Shown in pieces: positions 23,034-23,088 of a stretch of 23,088 bases of DNA. Origin of the DNA: an uncultured Desulfovibrio sp. Lineage in GTDB: Bacteria; Desulfobacterota; Desulfovibrionia; Desulfovibrionales; Desulfovibrionaceae. The notes beneath the pieces are model-generated. The model was not told where the DNA came from. It saw nothing but the letters and a program-made list of their open reading frames with translations, and did no database searches. The stretch covers positions 1 to 23,088 of the forward strand of contig URHE01000027.1 of NCBI GenBank assembly GCA_900547595.1, in the 5' to 3' direction. The position numbers and the translations under genes were made by a program. The number at the start of each line of letters is the position of its first letter. Position 1 is the first letter of the stretch.

Positions 23034-23088
23034 AGAGCGTTTTCGCAATGAAATTGCGTAACGCTCTGGCGGCTGCGAGAGCAGACGC
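23034..23088. repeat. Palindromic repeat element, copy 2 (cut by window end)
   Basis: These 55 bases match 15583-15637 with three differences (G/T, G/T and C/T), in direct orientation. The palindrome GAGCGTT...AACGCTC is kept. The match continues up to the last base of the window, so the true copy may be longer. It lies upstream of ylxP, where infB would be expected. Confidence 0.8.

Overview
The window is high-GC bacterial DNA with dense, often overlapping genes. Its gene content (a phenylacetate-CoA ligase beside a LIV-type ABC transporter, a BioW-BioF fusion, a 2[4Fe-4S] ferredoxin, paired cysteine-cluster proteins and a type I-C cas set) points to a sulfate-reducing bacterium of the Desulfovibrio group. 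That placement is inferred from recognised protein families, not from a database search.

Layout. Positions 1-7361 are read leftward: paaK, then livJ-livH-livM-livG-livF with start/stop overlaps between livH/livM, livM/livG and livG/livF, then the start of a bioW-bioF fusion that runs off the window. Positions 7555-9933 are read rightward: rsfS, gpmI and a small zinc-ribbon gene, each overlapping the next, closed by a clear terminator. A TIGR04076-type gene (leftward) and cas3 (rightward) diverge from a short AT-rich promoter region at 10367-10524. The cas block is cas3, a 306-base gap, cas5c, and cas8c with a nested cas11c start. It stops abruptly: cas7, cas4, cas1, cas2 and a CRISPR array are all absent. 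The cas3-cas5c gap holds what looks like a single 32-base type I-C repeat split into two halves.

The cas8c stop codon lies inside a palindromic 55-base element. A second copy, 52/55 identical and in the same orientation, is the last 55 bases of the window, so the two copies bracket about 7.4 kb. The bracketed part holds a cysteine-cluster gene and an NAD(P)H-quinone-reductase-like gene (rightward), then leftward two tRNA-Gly genes, an unknown 101-residue protein, a TPR protein, an unknown 140-residue protein, a second cysteine-cluster protein, a ferredoxin, an HtrA-like protease, the DHH phosphoesterase NrnA and YlxP (DUF503).

How the genes work together. The liv genes would import branched-chain or aromatic amino acids, and PaaK would activate an arylacetate derived from aromatic amino acids. 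The rsfS-gpmI and ylxP-nrnA-htrA groups are housekeeping operons. Cas3, Cas5c, Cas8c and Cas11c are each full length with intact key motifs, but without Cas7 they cannot build a standard type I-C Cascade from this locus alone. The missing backbone gene, the split repeat and the repeat element at the break are the most notable things here.
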